A stretch of DNA of 64,000 bases from Dinoroseobacter sp039192165 (GCA_039192165.1 JBCCXD010000002.1:62001-126000); one strand, 5' to 3'; counted from the stretch's first letter, positions 25,222-34,280 are shown. Numbers and translations are program-made. Notes: generated from the letters alone by a model not told the origin.

Positions 25222-25818
25222 TTAGCGGCGCCGGTCGCGGCGACTCGACATTGGCTGGAACGCCACGCCCACATGCGCCTCGCAATACGGCTTTCCGGCT
25301 TGCACTGGCAGACCACAGAACCAGAAGTCATCCGTCGCCGGGTCGCCGATCGGCCATTTGCAGGTCCGCTCGGTAAGCTCCATCAGCGAGAGCTTCTTTG
25401 CTTTCTTTTCCACTTCTCGGACGGAAGCCAGTGCTTCTGGACTGATCTCATTGGCCGAAGGCTGCGGCGGCAAAGGCTGACCGGCTGGCACAATGGGCTT
25501 GCGCAAGAGCGTCGGCGCCACAGGCGCTGCCGTCATTGGTTCTGGGGAAGGCTCTTTGACCCGCGTCGGCTTTACAGCCGCTTTCGACGCGGCAGATGCG
25601 GTTTGTGTGCTGGATCCCGACGTGGCGCGTGCGGGTTCTTTCGGGGCGGATTTTGCGGAGCCCGCGCCGCCATTGCGATTGGACAGTCCCAGCCGGTGCA
25701 CCTTGCCGATCACCGCATTCCGGGTCACGCCGCCCAGCTCTTTCGCAATCTGGCTGGCGCTTTTGCCTTCGCCCCACATGGTTTTCAATATTTCTACGCG
25801 CTCGTCAGTCCAGGACAT
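25222..25818 (-). CDS. gcrA: GcrA family cell cycle regulator
   Basis: A 198-residue alphaproteobacterial transcription regulator. The N-terminal DNA-binding helix-turn-helix reads MSWTDERVEILKTMWGEG and VTRNAVIGKVHRLGLSNR; the C-terminal sigma-70-interacting region ends in the Cys/Trp-containing CKWPIGDPATDDFWFCG and GKPYCEAH. In Caulobacter GcrA binds RNA polymerase sigma-70 and acts at GANTC sites methylated by CcrM. A Pro/Ala-rich linker separates the two parts. Start chosen at MSWTDE, the family-typical N-terminus. Confidence 0.95.
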   Translation of the reverse strand: MSWTDERVEILKTMWGEGKSASQIAKELGGVTRNAVIGKVHRLGLSNRNGGAGSAKSAPKEPARATSGSSTQTASAASKAAVKPTRVKEPSPEPMTAAPVAPTLLRKPIVPAGQPLPPQPSANEISPEALASVREVEKKAKKLSLMELTERTCKWPIGDPATDDFWFCGLPVQAGKPYCEAHVGVAFQPMSSRRDRRR

Positions 25819-25962
25819 GGCCACCTCGGGCTTGGATAAAGGACGGGGTCGGGCCGCTCGGACCCAACCCCGCCTCTTGGAGTTTCCAGTTCGGTCGCTA
25901 TTTTAGCGGTCCGTAAGCAGGATACAAGCGCCCGTCGGCGGGTGCGCGCCAAGGAGCCCCAG

Positions 25963-26766
25963 ATGTTGCAGCAAACCAAGATGGGTACGCGCCGTTTCGG
26001 TCGCACGAACTGGCTGGGCGTAGCCACGTTGACCGAGCGAGAGATACGGCGCTTCATGGCGGTTTGGACCCAGACAGTCGCTGGTCCGTTGGTCACGTCA
26101 GGATTGTTCATCCTTATCTTCAGCCTGGCGATTGGTCCGCGGCGCGGCGAGGTAATGGGCGTGCCCTTTATCGAGTTTCTGGCGCCGGGCATTCTGATGA
26201 TGACCGTTATTCAAAACGCCTTCGCCAACACCTCGTCCTCTATCATGGTTGCCAAGGTACAAGGCAATATCGTTGATACGCTGATGCCACCGCTCAACGC
26301 AGCCGAGATTTTGACCGGCTATCTTCTGGGGGGTATTGCACGCGCCCTTCTTGTCGCCCTGGTTACTCTGATTGCAATGGTGCTTGCGCTGGGCATTATC
26401 GTTGCACACCCGCTCTGGTTGCTTTTGTTCGTTCTTGTGGGGGCCATAGCACTCAGCGGGCTTGGGATTATCGCCGCGATTTTTGCCAACAAGTTCGATC
26501 AGATGGCCGCGATCACCAATTTTATCGTTACGCCTCTCAGCTTTCTGTCTGGCACCTTTTACTCGCTCGAAGCGCTGCCGCCGGTCATGCAGACTCTGAG
26601 CCATGTTAACCCCCTCTTTTATATGATCGATGGCGTGCGCTTTGGGGTCGTTGGGGTGTCTGACAGCCCGCCAGCACTCGGCATTGCCGTGTGCATAGGT
26701 GCCGCCGTCGTGATCGTTGGGCTATGCTGGCGTATGTTGCATACCGGATTTCGGCTCAAACCCTAA
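25963..26766 (+). CDS. ABC-2 type transporter permease
   Basis: A 267-residue membrane protein with six predicted segments and the ABC-2 features LTEREIRRFMAVWTQTVAGPL, APGILMMTVIQNAFANTSSSIM, and the C-terminal SGTFYSLEALPPVMQTLSHVNP with FYMIDGVRFG. It is of the NodJ/drug or polysaccharide export type. AAGGAG precedes the ATG at 25963. No ATPase gene is adjacent on either side, so the partner must be elsewhere. Confidence 0.9.
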   Translation: MLQQTKMGTRRFGRTNWLGVATLTEREIRRFMAVWTQTVAGPLVTSGLFILIFSLAIGPRRGEVMGVPFIEFLAPGILMMTVIQNAFANTSSSIMVAKVQGNIVDTLMPPLNAAEILTGYLLGGIARALLVALVTLIAMVLALGIIVAHPLWLLLFVLVGAIALSGLGIIAAIFANKFDQMAAITNFIVTPLSFLSGTFYSLEALPPVMQTLSHVNPLFYMIDGVRFGVVGVSDSPPALGIAVCIGAAVVIVGLCWRMLHTGFRLKP

Positions 26767-26877
26767 CGGGTTTGAAAAATCCTGTTTTTCAAGCTAGTGT
26801 TAAGGCCAGATGCGTAGTTCCGGAAACAGGAGCACGCCATAAGAGGCAGGTTACAACATCAGCGCAAGGAAGCTGAC

Positions 26878-27207
26878 ATGCGGATTATTCTCTATTCCCT
26901 CACAATTCTTGCGGGGGCGGTCTCGCTCTCTATCGGTCCCGTCACCCCCTGGAAGGCGCACGCGGGCACGATTGAACGGGCATGTATGCAGTCGGACCGT
27001 TCTGGAACCCGAACGCTTTGCGGTTGCATACAGGATGTCGCGGACATCACGCTCAGCCGCTCTGATCAGCGCAAGGCCGCGAAGTTCTTCGACAACCCAC
27101 AACGTGCTCAAGATGTGCGGATGTCAGACCGGCGCGCCGATGAGCGCTTCTGGGATCGGTACCAGGAGTTTGGGAATGCCGCGCGCGCCTATTGCGCCAG
27201 TTCCTGA
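26878..27207 (+). CDS. Secreted hypothetical protein
   Basis: A 109-residue protein with a signal peptide (ILYSLTILAGAVSLSIGPV) and a small mature domain containing paired cysteines (RACMQS, LCGCIQDVADITL) and a final AYCASS. Homologues in Rhodobacteraceae are often called arginine transporter in databases, a name with no support I know of. AAGGAAG lies upstream of the ATG. Its last 19 bases overlap the convergent phosphatase gene. Confidence 0.75.
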   Translation: MRIILYSLTILAGAVSLSIGPVTPWKAHAGTIERACMQSDRSGTRTLCGCIQDVADITLSRSDQRKAAKFFDNPQRAQDVRMSDRRADERFWDRYQEFGNAARAYCASS

Positions 27208-27656
27208 CCTGAGTTGATCCGGGCCAGAAGGCCGCGGCTGGCATCCTCGAGCATGTCAAAGACACGGGCAAAATTGTCCTCGTAGTAGGGGTCCGGTACG
27301 TCGACCGGAACGGCCCCTGTCGCATAGCTCAGAAACAGCACAACTGGTGTAGAGTTGTCTGGCGGGCGCAGCGCTTCGAGCTTCGCGGCATTGCTCCGGT
27401 CCATAGCGACCAGCAGGTCGAAGCGCTCAAAGTCAGCTGGAGTGGTCTGCCGGGCGCGCAGCAGTGTGAGATCGACCCCGCGCGATGCAGCCTCCGCAAT
27501 TGCGCGGCTATCAGGCGGACCACCTACGTGCCAATTGCTTGTGCCAGCGCTGTCGACTTCGACATCAACGCCCTCCGCAAGTGCGCGAAACACGCCTTCG
27601 GCGGTTGGAGATCGGCAAATATTTCCAAGACAGACAAACAGGATACGGGTGGTCAC
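27189..27656 (-). CDS. Low molecular weight protein-tyrosine phosphatase
   Basis: A 155-residue phosphatase with the active-site loop FVCLGNICRSPTAEG (C-x5-R-S) at the N-terminus and the general-acid motif VPDPYYED near residue 125. The start is the GTG at 27656, which gives the standard TRILFVCLGN beginning and has AGAGGA upstream; the longer frame adds unrelated sequence. Members act on protein tyrosine phosphate or in polysaccharide regulation. Partners are not evident here. Confidence 0.93.
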   Translation of the reverse strand: MTTRILFVCLGNICRSPTAEGVFRALAEGVDVEVDSAGTSNWHVGGPPDSRAIAEAASRGVDLTLLRARQTTPADFERFDLLVAMDRSNAAKLEALRPPDNSTPVVLFLSYATGAVPVDVPDPYYEDNFARVFDMLEDASRGLLARINSGQELAQ

Positions 27657-27724
27657 TGGCGGGTCCTCTAAGGTATTTTGAACAAAGCTAACGTGCGTCG
27701 GAGGACAAGCCAATCTATGACATC

Positions 27725-28402
27725 GTGATCCTGACAGGTGCGGGCGTCTCCGCCGAAAGTGGTCTGGGGACATTCAGGGACAAAGACGGTCTCTGGACCA
27801 AATACGACCTTTCGGAGGTGGCGACGCCGGAAGGCTTCGCGGTCGATCCGGGCAAGGTTCATGCCTTCTACAACGCCCGCCGTGCCAACGCGCTCGATGC
27901 GGAGCCTAATGCCGCCCACCACGCGCTGGCACGCTTGCAATCGGCTCGGCCCGGAGCCGTGCTTATCGTCACCCAAAACGTAGATGACTTACACGAGCGC
28001 GCCGGCAGCAAGCGCGACATTATCCACATGCACGGCGCGCTGACCGGCGCGCTCTGCGCAGTCTGTGCGAATCGCTGGCCTGCGCCGCGCGCCATGCACC
28101 CGCAAGACCCGTGCCCCAGCTGCTCGGCACCGCAGACCCGGCCCGACATCGTCTGGTTCGGAGAAATTCCTTATCGTATGGACGAGATTGACGCTGCGAT
28201 CGCTCAATGCGGTCTGTTTGTTGCGATTGGCACGTCTGGGCAGGTCTATCCTGCCGCAGGGTTCGTACAGGAAGCGCGCGCGCGTGGTATCGAAACGCTG
28301 GAGATAAATCTGGAACCCTCAGACGGGACGCAATTCTTTGACAGGGCCATTCACGGACCAGCCACCGAAACTGTGCCGGCCTGGGTGGCTGAGCTCAGCT
28401 GA
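27725..28402 (+). CDS. cobB: NAD-dependent protein deacylase (sirtuin)
   Basis: A 225-residue class III Sir2 enzyme: NAD-binding GAGVSAESGLGTFRD, TQNVDDLHERAG, catalytic His in HMHGAL, zinc cysteines CAVC and CPSC, and WFGEIPYRM. The Tyr and Arg of class III desuccinylases are plausibly the YNARR of HAFYNARRANAL. No ATG fits: the first usual codon is GTG at 27725, but GGAGGA sits ideally (7 bases) before an in-frame ATC at 27713, so the real start is uncertain. Confidence 0.92.
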   Translation: MILTGAGVSAESGLGTFRDKDGLWTKYDLSEVATPEGFAVDPGKVHAFYNARRANALDAEPNAAHHALARLQSARPGAVLIVTQNVDDLHERAGSKRDIIHMHGALTGALCAVCANRWPAPRAMHPQDPCPSCSAPQTRPDIVWFGEIPYRMDEIDAAIAQCGLFVAIGTSGQVYPAAGFVQEARARGIETLEINLEPSDGTQFFDRAIHGPATETVPAWVAELS

Positions 28403-28436
28403 CCCTGCCAGGCCAATTAAATGCGTGCCGTCGCTG

Positions 28437-28748
28437 TTACTTGATCGAAACATCCTGCCGTATCGCGCCGGACTCTGCATCAAAAATCAGGATCCGGTCG
28501 CCGGCGACCACAGCGATCCAGCCCGTTCCGAAGGTAATCGCTTCAGGCGTGATCCCATCCGGCAAGGCAATCGCCTCGGGAAGAACTGGCAACACTGGCA
28601 CAGGCGCCTGCAACCGGATGACAAGCAATGCAATCACCGCTACAAGCCCGCCAATCATCACTGCGGTTAGCAACGTGACCAGCCGCCGTAAAAACCGCAG
28701 ATTTGCAGGCTCTGCCTGATACTCGTCGTCTGGAATACGCTCGCCCAT
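28437..28748 (-). CDS. DUF6476 family membrane protein
   Basis: A 103-residue protein with one membrane segment (LVTLLTAVMIGGLVAVIALLVIRL) and a periplasmic beta-rich tail (GTGWIAVVAGDRILIFDAESG). It is divergent from the pseudouridine synthase gene and the two start regions overlap: a possible upstream start at 28757 lies within the first codons of the neighbour. I chose 28748 because AGGG lies at a better distance; both begin within the palindrome ATGTCGGACAT. Function unknown. Confidence 0.75.
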   Translation of the reverse strand: MGERIPDDEYQAEPANLRFLRRLVTLLTAVMIGGLVAVIALLVIRLQAPVPVLPVLPEAIALPDGITPEAITFGTGWIAVVAGDRILIFDAESGAIRQDVSIK

Positions 28749-29787
28749 GTCGGACATCCCTGCACAAACGCTGACGGTCACAATCGCCGCCGATCCTCCG
28801 TCGCGCCTTGATAAGGCCCTGGCCCGCGATGTGCCAGAGGGTATGGGGTTAAGCAGATCGCGTCTGGCCAAGCTGATTTCAGACGGGGCGGTCGTCCGCG
28901 GCGACGAGGTTCTGACGTCGCCAAAGGCGCGCGTGGCAGCGGGCGACGCTTTGACCCTGACGCTGGAGGCCCCCGCGTCCACCGACCTGATTGCCGAGGA
29001 CATTCCCCTCCAGGTTGTTTATGAGGACGAGGACCTGATCGTGGTCAATAAACCTGCGGGCATGGTCGTACATCCCGCGCCCGGCAGTCCGCGAGGCACG
29101 CTTGCCAATGCTCTCATGTACCATTGCTCAGGCAGCCTCTCCGGCATTGGTGGAGAGATGCGCCCCGGCATTGTCCATCGGATCGACAAAGACACCTCAG
29201 GGCTTCTGGTGGCTGCCAAATCCGACACGGCGCACCAGGGTCTTGCTGCGCAGTTTGCCGCCCATAGTGTCGACCGGATCTACGATGCGGTCGTTTTTGG
29301 AGTGCCGGACGCCGCCGATCCACGTCTCAACGGCTTGCCCGGTGTCTCCTTCGAAGCCGGAGGCGTGCTTGTTGTCCGCGCGCCACTGGGGCGGCATCGA
29401 ACAGATCGACAGAGAATGGCGGTTTGTGCGCCGGGGCAGGGGCGGCATGCAGTGACCCGCGCAACGCGCGAGGCTGTGTTTGGCACCCCGCCCGGAGCGG
29501 CGCACTTGTCTTGCCGGCTGGAGACAGGTCGCACCCACCAGATCCGTGTACACCTTTCCCATATCGGACACGCACTCGTCGGCGATCCTGTTTACAGCGG
29601 TCACAGGAAACTCTCGCCGAAGTCTTTTTCGCGCGAGGCGCTGGAGGTATCGCGCAGTTTCCCCCGTCAGGCGCTCCATGCCGCCACGCTTGGATTTCTC
29701 CACCCGGTTACAGGCCACTTGCTGAGCTTCGAAGCGCAGATGCCCAAGGACATGGCAGATCTGTTGTCCTCACTGGGCAAAACCTGA
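28747..29787 (+). CDS. RluA family 23S rRNA pseudouridine synthase (RluC/RluD-like)
   Basis: A 346-residue enzyme with an N-terminal S4 RNA-binding domain (LSRSRLAKLISDGAVVRGDEV) and a catalytic domain with the Asp motif GIVHRIDKDTSGLLVAAKS, the YEDEDLIVVNKPAGMVVHPA strand and LETGRTHQIRVHLSHIGH. This layout and length fit RluD, which modifies helix 69 of 23S rRNA, though RluC cannot be excluded. No clear Shine-Dalgarno precedes the ATG, and the start overlaps that of the divergent gene. Confidence 0.92.
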   Translation: MSDIPAQTLTVTIAADPPSRLDKALARDVPEGMGLSRSRLAKLISDGAVVRGDEVLTSPKARVAAGDALTLTLEAPASTDLIAEDIPLQVVYEDEDLIVVNKPAGMVVHPAPGSPRGTLANALMYHCSGSLSGIGGEMRPGIVHRIDKDTSGLLVAAKSDTAHQGLAAQFAAHSVDRIYDAVVFGVPDAADPRLNGLPGVSFEAGGVLVVRAPLGRHRTDRQRMAVCAPGQGRHAVTRATREAVFGTPPGAAHLSCRLETGRTHQIRVHLSHIGHALVGDPVYSGHRKLSPKSFSREALEVSRSFPRQALHAATLGFLHPVTGHLLSFEAQMPKDMADLLSSLGKT

Positions 29788-29918
29788 CTGGTATCTATGA
29801 CGCTCTATCGACGATTTGGGATGGACTGCCATCCTATTCCTGACTATATCGCTCAGGCACGCTCCACGACACTCTGTCAACGCCAGCACTCCCCAAAAAA
29901 TGAACCACGGTGCTGTGT

Positions 29919-30389
29919 ATGCGGGCAATTTTCCTTTGTTTTTGTATGGCTTTCGGGGCGGTGGGAACGTCTGCAGTCGCGGAGGAGGCGTTAAGGCTCG
30001 CGGTCCCCGGACTTCTTCCCAATGACGACAGAGTGCAACGCAAGGAAGCCGCGATCGCCCGCCGTCTTCTTGTGGAGGCCGAGGCAATGGCGCTCGAGGC
30101 GGTCGAAGTTGAACTTGCGGGCGCTTCCCCGCGGTTGCCGACTTTGCTCCGACCCTCCGGCCTCGTCTTCTTTCGAGTTCTGTCTATGTCGCACGCACAG
30201 AGTGAAGATGTGACAGTTGCCACCTATATTGGTCAGCACCCCGATGAGACGTTCGAATGTGGTGAAATTGCCTGGACAAGCACAAACAATAGTCCGCAAC
30301 TTCAACGACATGACCGGCGGTTTTTTGATCCGATGATGCTGCAAGACGCATCTGCGCGGCGCAAACTTCAGCATCTTGGGTGCCTTTAG
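29919..30389 (+). CDS. Secreted hypothetical protein
   Basis: A 156-residue protein with a signal peptide (MRAIFLCFCMAFGAVGTSAVAEE) and a mature part rich in Glu, Ala and Arg (NDDRVQRKEAAIARRLLVEAEAMALEAVEVELAG). A single Cys in FECGEIAWTS and one at the end may pair. I do not recognise a family. It precedes rpoH with about 240 bp between, which should contain the rpoH promoter. Confidence 0.6.
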   Translation: MRAIFLCFCMAFGAVGTSAVAEEALRLAVPGLLPNDDRVQRKEAAIARRLLVEAEAMALEAVEVELAGASPRLPTLLRPSGLVFFRVLSMSHAQSEDVTVATYIGQHPDETFECGEIAWTSTNNSPQLQRHDRRFFDPMMLQDASARRKLQHLGCL

Positions 30390-30626
30390 GCGCTCAGAAT
30401 ACACCCATTTGGCGGGTTCTCGTGGAGTTTTGGCCGTCACGCTGTAACAGGCAGCACAAGCGCGTGATACCAATGACACAAGGGTGACAGGCGCCAAAAT
30501 AGGCGTCTATATGCCCTCCCACCGCACAAGATCGAGGGCAAGCTCTTGAATAATGTGCAGCGGATTAACATTTGGGAAAGACTTGTGCCTCATCCCCCGG
30601 AGGCGCACAGGAAGCGGAGGTGAAAT

Positions 30627-31520
30627 ATGGCAAATTACACGAACCTCCCGGCCCCGTCGCCGGAACAAGGTCTCAACCGGTATCTGCAGGAAATTCGACA
30701 GTTCCCGATGCTGGAACCTGAAGAGGAGTATATGCTGGCCAAGCGCTGGGTGGATCATGAAGATACCGAAGCCGCCCACAAGATGGTGACATCTCACCTG
30801 CGTCTCGCAGCCAAGATCGCCATGGGCTACCGCGGGTATGGGCTACCGCAGGCCGAAGTCATTTCCGAAGCCAATGTTGGTCTGATGCAGGCGGTCAAGC
30901 GCTTCGATCCTGAGAAAGGCTTTCGCCTGGCAACCTACGCAATGTGGTGGATACGTGCCTCGATCCAGGAGTACATTCTGCGCTCTTGGTCGCTTGTGAA
31001 ACTCGGGACAACATCTGCGCAGAAAAAGCTCTTCTTTAACCTGCGCAAGGCCAAGGCCCGTATCGGCGCGTTGGAAGAAGGTGACCTACGTCCCGAAAAC
31101 GTTGCCCAGATTGCGCACGATCTGAACGTGACCGAGGACGAGGTTATTTCCATGAACCGCCGTTTGTCAGGGGGCGACGCGTCGCTTAACGCCATGATTG
31201 GCTCTGACGGCGAGGGCGCTACCGAATGGCAGGACTGGCTCGAAGATGAAGATGCCGATCAGGCCGGTGATCTTGCCGAGCGCGACGAACTTAACGTCCG
31301 CCGCGAGCTTTTGGCCGAAGCCATGGAAGTGCTGAATGATCGCGAAAAAGACATCCTTACCCAGCGCCGGCTTCAGGAAAAGGCTGTCACGCTGGAGGAT
31401 CTGTCTGAAGTTTACGGTGTAAGCCGTGAACGTATACGCCAGATCGAGGTGCGCGCGTTTGAAAAGCTTCAAAAGGCGATGCGTGACCTGGCCCGCGAAA
31501 AAGGCTTAATGAACGCCTAA
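30627..31520 (+). CDS. rpoH: RNA polymerase heat shock sigma factor RpoH
   Basis: A 297-residue sigma-32. Region 2 carries RLAAKIAMGYRGYGLPQAEVISEANVG and the -10-binding YAMWWIRASIQEYILRSWSLVK; the RpoH-box-like QKKLFFNLRK follows; region 4 ends in EVYGVSRERIRQIEVRAFEKL. The N-terminus MANYTNLPAPSPEQGLNRYLQEI matches alphaproteobacterial RpoH. Many Rhodobacterales have two RpoH proteins; this window shows one. GGAGGTG lies 6 bases before the ATG. Confidence 0.96.
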   Translation: MANYTNLPAPSPEQGLNRYLQEIRQFPMLEPEEEYMLAKRWVDHEDTEAAHKMVTSHLRLAAKIAMGYRGYGLPQAEVISEANVGLMQAVKRFDPEKGFRLATYAMWWIRASIQEYILRSWSLVKLGTTSAQKKLFFNLRKAKARIGALEEGDLRPENVAQIAHDLNVTEDEVISMNRRLSGGDASLNAMIGSDGEGATEWQDWLEDEDADQAGDLAERDELNVRRELLAEAMEVLNDREKDILTQRRLQEKAVTLEDLSEVYGVSRERIRQIEVRAFEKLQKAMRDLAREKGLMNA

Positions 31521-31523
31521 TAC

Positions 31524-31554
31524 AAAACCCGCCCGCGCAAGCTGGCGGGGTTTG
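31524..31554. terminator. Bidirectional terminator between rpoH and racemase gene
   Basis: AAACCCGCC and GGCGGGGTTT pair around a 10-base loop, with A/T runs on both sides (AAAA before, TTTG after). It lies 4 bases after the rpoH stop and 5 bases before the stop of the convergent racemase gene, so it can serve both. Confidence 0.8.
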
Positions 31555-31558
31555 TGAT

Positions 31559-32272
31559 CTACGCCGCTTCCGCTTGCGTGCGCGTCTCCAGGGCAAATCT
31601 CACTGCGGCTTCGGCGTGAATCCGGGTTGAGTCGTAGCCGGGCAGGGCCAAACCCTCTGGTGCCAGCAGAAGCGATATCTCTGTACAACCCAGAATGACC
31701 GAGTCTGCACCGCGTGCCTTAGCCTTGGCCACGATCGCCTCAAATTGGGCGCGAGAGCTGTCCCTGATTTGCCCCTGACAAAGCTCGTCAAAGATCACCT
31801 CATGGACCGTTTGGCGGTCTTCTGCAGTCGGGGTCAAAATATCGATCCCATGCCGCGCCATCTGTGCTGCGTAAAACCCATGTTCCATGGTGTACCGCGT
31901 TGCCAGCAGCAGAGGGCGTGATTTGGCTGCTTTGCGAAGTGCTTGCGCAGTCTCGTCGATGATGTCGATGACCGGGGCTCTTCCGATTTGGCCTACATCG
32001 TTGGCAACCAGATGCATTGTATTGGTGCAAATGAGAAGACATTCCGCACCCGCCGCTACCAACCCGGCGCCAGCACCGCCCAAAAGCGCTCCGGCCTCGG
32101 ACCAGCGGTCTTCTTTTTGCAGGGCGACCACGTCTGAGAAGTTCATTGAATGCAGCAGAATACTGGCCGATGTCAGCCCGCCACAGGCGTCGCGAATACC
32201 CTCGTTGATCAGGCGATAGTAAACGGCCGTTGATTCCCAACTCATGCCGCCAATAAGACCGATAGATTTCAT
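31559..32272 (-). CDS. Aspartate/glutamate racemase family protein
   Basis: A 237-residue cofactor-independent racemase-fold protein. The two catalytic cysteines lie in LLICTNTMHLVAND (about residue 82) and VILGCTEISLLL (about residue 195), and it begins MKSIGLIGGMSWESTAVYY, typical of the YgeA/aspartate racemase subgroup. Substrate preference (aspartate or broad specificity) is open. It is divergent from an Lrp-type regulator about 170 bp away, which may regulate it. Confidence 0.92.
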   Translation of the reverse strand: MKSIGLIGGMSWESTAVYYRLINEGIRDACGGLTSASILLHSMNFSDVVALQKEDRWSEAGALLGGAGAGLVAAGAECLLICTNTMHLVANDVGQIGRAPVIDIIDETAQALRKAAKSRPLLLATRYTMEHGFYAAQMARHGIDILTPTAEDRQTVHEVIFDELCQGQIRDSSRAQFEAIVAKAKARGADSVILGCTEISLLLAPEGLALPGYDSTRIHAEAAVRFALETRTQAEAA

Positions 32273-32438
32273 GTCTGATGTCCTCAGATTGTGGAGTTTT
32301 CACAAAGTGGCATGACCCTCACGGTTTTGGCGCGCTTTGGTTGTATAAAAGAGTCAAAAGTATGCATAAATATCGCGTGAAATTCTAAAGATACGCTTAT
32401 GAATTGCGTCATCACCAGAATCACATCATTTTGTACCC

Positions 32439-32900
32439 ATGCTTGATGACAGAGACTGCCGCCTGCTTGCGCTTCTGCAAGAAAACGCAGAAACGCCGGT
32501 CATGGACCTTGCTGAGCGCCTCGCTCTGTCCGCTTCGGCCTGCTCCCGTCGCATCGCGCGACTGCGCTCTGCAGGTTATATCACCGGCACGATGGCGTTG
32601 TTGGATCGCGAAAAGCTGAACCTGCCGACGACGGTATTTCTGTTGGTGCGCACGGGACATCATGCGGAGAAGTGGATGGAGTCGTTTCACAAAGCGGTCG
32701 CGGATGTGCCAGAAATCGTGGAAGTGCACCGCCTTACCGGGAGCTATGACTACATCCTGAAGCTCGTTCTGCCGAATGTCGAATACTACGATACAGTGTA
32801 CAAACGCCTTGTGCGCAGGATCGACCTTTACGATATGTCTGCACACATCTCGATGGAAACAGTCAAGCAGTCCAGCGCGTTGCCAACCAATCACCTCTAG
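32439..32900 (+). CDS. Lrp/AsnC family transcriptional regulator
   Basis: A 153-residue regulator with the N-terminal winged helix-turn-helix (DRDCRLLALLQENAETPVMDLAERLALSASACSRRIARL) and a RAM/AsnC effector domain (VFLLVRTGHHAEK, VHRLTGSYDYILKLVLPN). The RAM domain binds amino acids in octameric relatives. Its divergent neighbour is an Asp/Glu racemase-type gene, a plausible target. No strong Shine-Dalgarno is visible before the ATG. Confidence 0.92.
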   Translation: MLDDRDCRLLALLQENAETPVMDLAERLALSASACSRRIARLRSAGYITGTMALLDREKLNLPTTVFLLVRTGHHAEKWMESFHKAVADVPEIVEVHRLTGSYDYILKLVLPNVEYYDTVYKRLVRRIDLYDMSAHISMETVKQSSALPTNHL

Positions 32901-32970
32901 CCCGCAATCGCGCCTTGCACAGACCTACGGTTCGGCGCAGTGTTAGCGCAAACAGGTTCCGAGGGACGTT

Positions 32971-33942
32971 ATGACTGTTATCCGTTGGGGTATTCTCGGG
33001 GCGTCGAACTTTGCCAGTTCGACCATGGGCCCTGCCATCCATGCCGCACGTGGCGCGGAACTATCTGCTGTCGCTACGCGCAATCCGGCCAAGGCAGCAA
33101 TTTTCGACTTCTGTCCCGGTCTTCGTGTTCACGACAGCTACGAAGCGCTGCTTGCGGATCCGGAGATTGATGCGGTTTATATTCCTTTGCCGCATACCCT
33201 TCACGTGCCCTGGGCCGTCCAGGCGCTGCAGGCCGGCAAACCGGTCTTGGTTGAGAAACCTCTGGCGCTTAGCGCTGATGCAATCGCGCCCTTGATCGAG
33301 GCGCAGGCGCGTACCGGGTTGCTGGCTGCAGAGGCGTATATGATTGCACATCATCCCCAATGGCACCGGCTGCGCACGCTGCTTTCAGAGGGGGTCATTG
33401 GTGAAATCATACAAATCGACGGTCTTTTTACCTATGACAATCGCGCTGATCCAGAGAACATACGGAACCGTCCGGAGACCGGCGGTGGCGCGCTGCCGGA
33501 TATCGGCGTCTATCCGATCGGCGCTGCGCGTTTTGCGATGGAGGCCGAGCTGACAATCACCAATGCAAAGATCGCATGGGAAAATGGCGTGGACGCCACC
33601 GCGCAGGTGCAGGCTGAGATCAGGAGTGCAGTTTTACATGTTCTGGTCTCAATGCGGATGTCGAAGCGCCAACAGATGACCTTTCACGGCACCGAAGGCG
33701 AGATTTACATGCCAGCACCGTTCAACCCAGGCAGTTTTGCCGAGGCCCAGCTGCACATCTCGGGCGCTGATGGTATCCGGCGTATCGAACGTTTCCCGGG
33801 TGTTGATCACTATATTCTGCAAGTCGAAGCATTCGGAGACAGCGTGCGGGATGGTGCGGCTTACACCTGGTCGCTGGCCAATGCGCGCGGTACGCAGGTG
33901 GCGCTCGACGCGGTCTATGCAGCAGCCAATCTGCCGGGGTAG
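32971..33942 (+). CDS. Gfo/Idh/MocA family oxidoreductase
   Basis: A 323-residue NAD(P)-dependent dehydrogenase with the Rossmann start VIRWGILGASNFAS, the EKP motif (GKPVLVEKPLAL, near residue 95) and the conserved DIGVYPIGAARF and IEAQARTGLLAAEAYM elements. EKP supplies the general base Lys. It resembles D-xylose or glucose dehydrogenase-like members, but the substrate is not determined by sequence. GAGGGA lies upstream of the ATG. It may be cotranscribed with the DUF4389 gene after it. Confidence 0.9.
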   Translation: MTVIRWGILGASNFASSTMGPAIHAARGAELSAVATRNPAKAAIFDFCPGLRVHDSYEALLADPEIDAVYIPLPHTLHVPWAVQALQAGKPVLVEKPLALSADAIAPLIEAQARTGLLAAEAYMIAHHPQWHRLRTLLSEGVIGEIIQIDGLFTYDNRADPENIRNRPETGGGALPDIGVYPIGAARFAMEAELTITNAKIAWENGVDATAQVQAEIRSAVLHVLVSMRMSKRQQMTFHGTEGEIYMPAPFNPGSFAEAQLHISGADGIRRIERFPGVDHYILQVEAFGDSVRDGAAYTWSLANARGTQVALDAVYAAANLPG

Positions 33943-33971
33943 ACTGCGGGAAGACTAGAAAGGGCTCAGAG

Positions 33972-34280
33972 ATGACACCCAGCGAAGAAGAAAAGTTTGA
34001 AGGCCGTATTCATGGCGAACAACCCGATCCTGGTAAAAAAGACGGAATGGGGATGCGGCTCCTTCACATGCTTCTGATTTGGATCATGCTCAGTCTTGCA
34101 CAGACCGTTCTGACAATGCTGACCGTGGTCCAGTTTGTCATTATGCTGGTGAATAATAACCAGTCCAATGCGCGTCTTGCGGAATTTGGCACCGATCTGG
34201 GCATCTGGATCGCGAAAGCTGCGCGCTATCAAACCGCAGCCTCCGAAGTGAAGCCATGGCCGTGGACGGAACTGGACTGA
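33972..34280 (+). CDS. DUF4389 domain-containing protein
   Basis: A 102-residue protein with a charged N-terminus, one long hydrophobic stretch (LLHMLLIWIMLSLAQTVLTMLTVVQFVIML, residues about 30-60) that may form one or two membrane helices, and the family-typical ending GTDLGIWIAKAARYQTAASEVKPWPW. DUF4389 proteins are uncharacterised. AAAGGG lies upstream of the ATG. Confidence 0.85.
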   Translation: MTPSEEEKFEGRIHGEQPDPGKKDGMGMRLLHMLLIWIMLSLAQTVLTMLTVVQFVIMLVNNNQSNARLAEFGTDLGIWIAKAARYQTAASEVKPWPWTELD

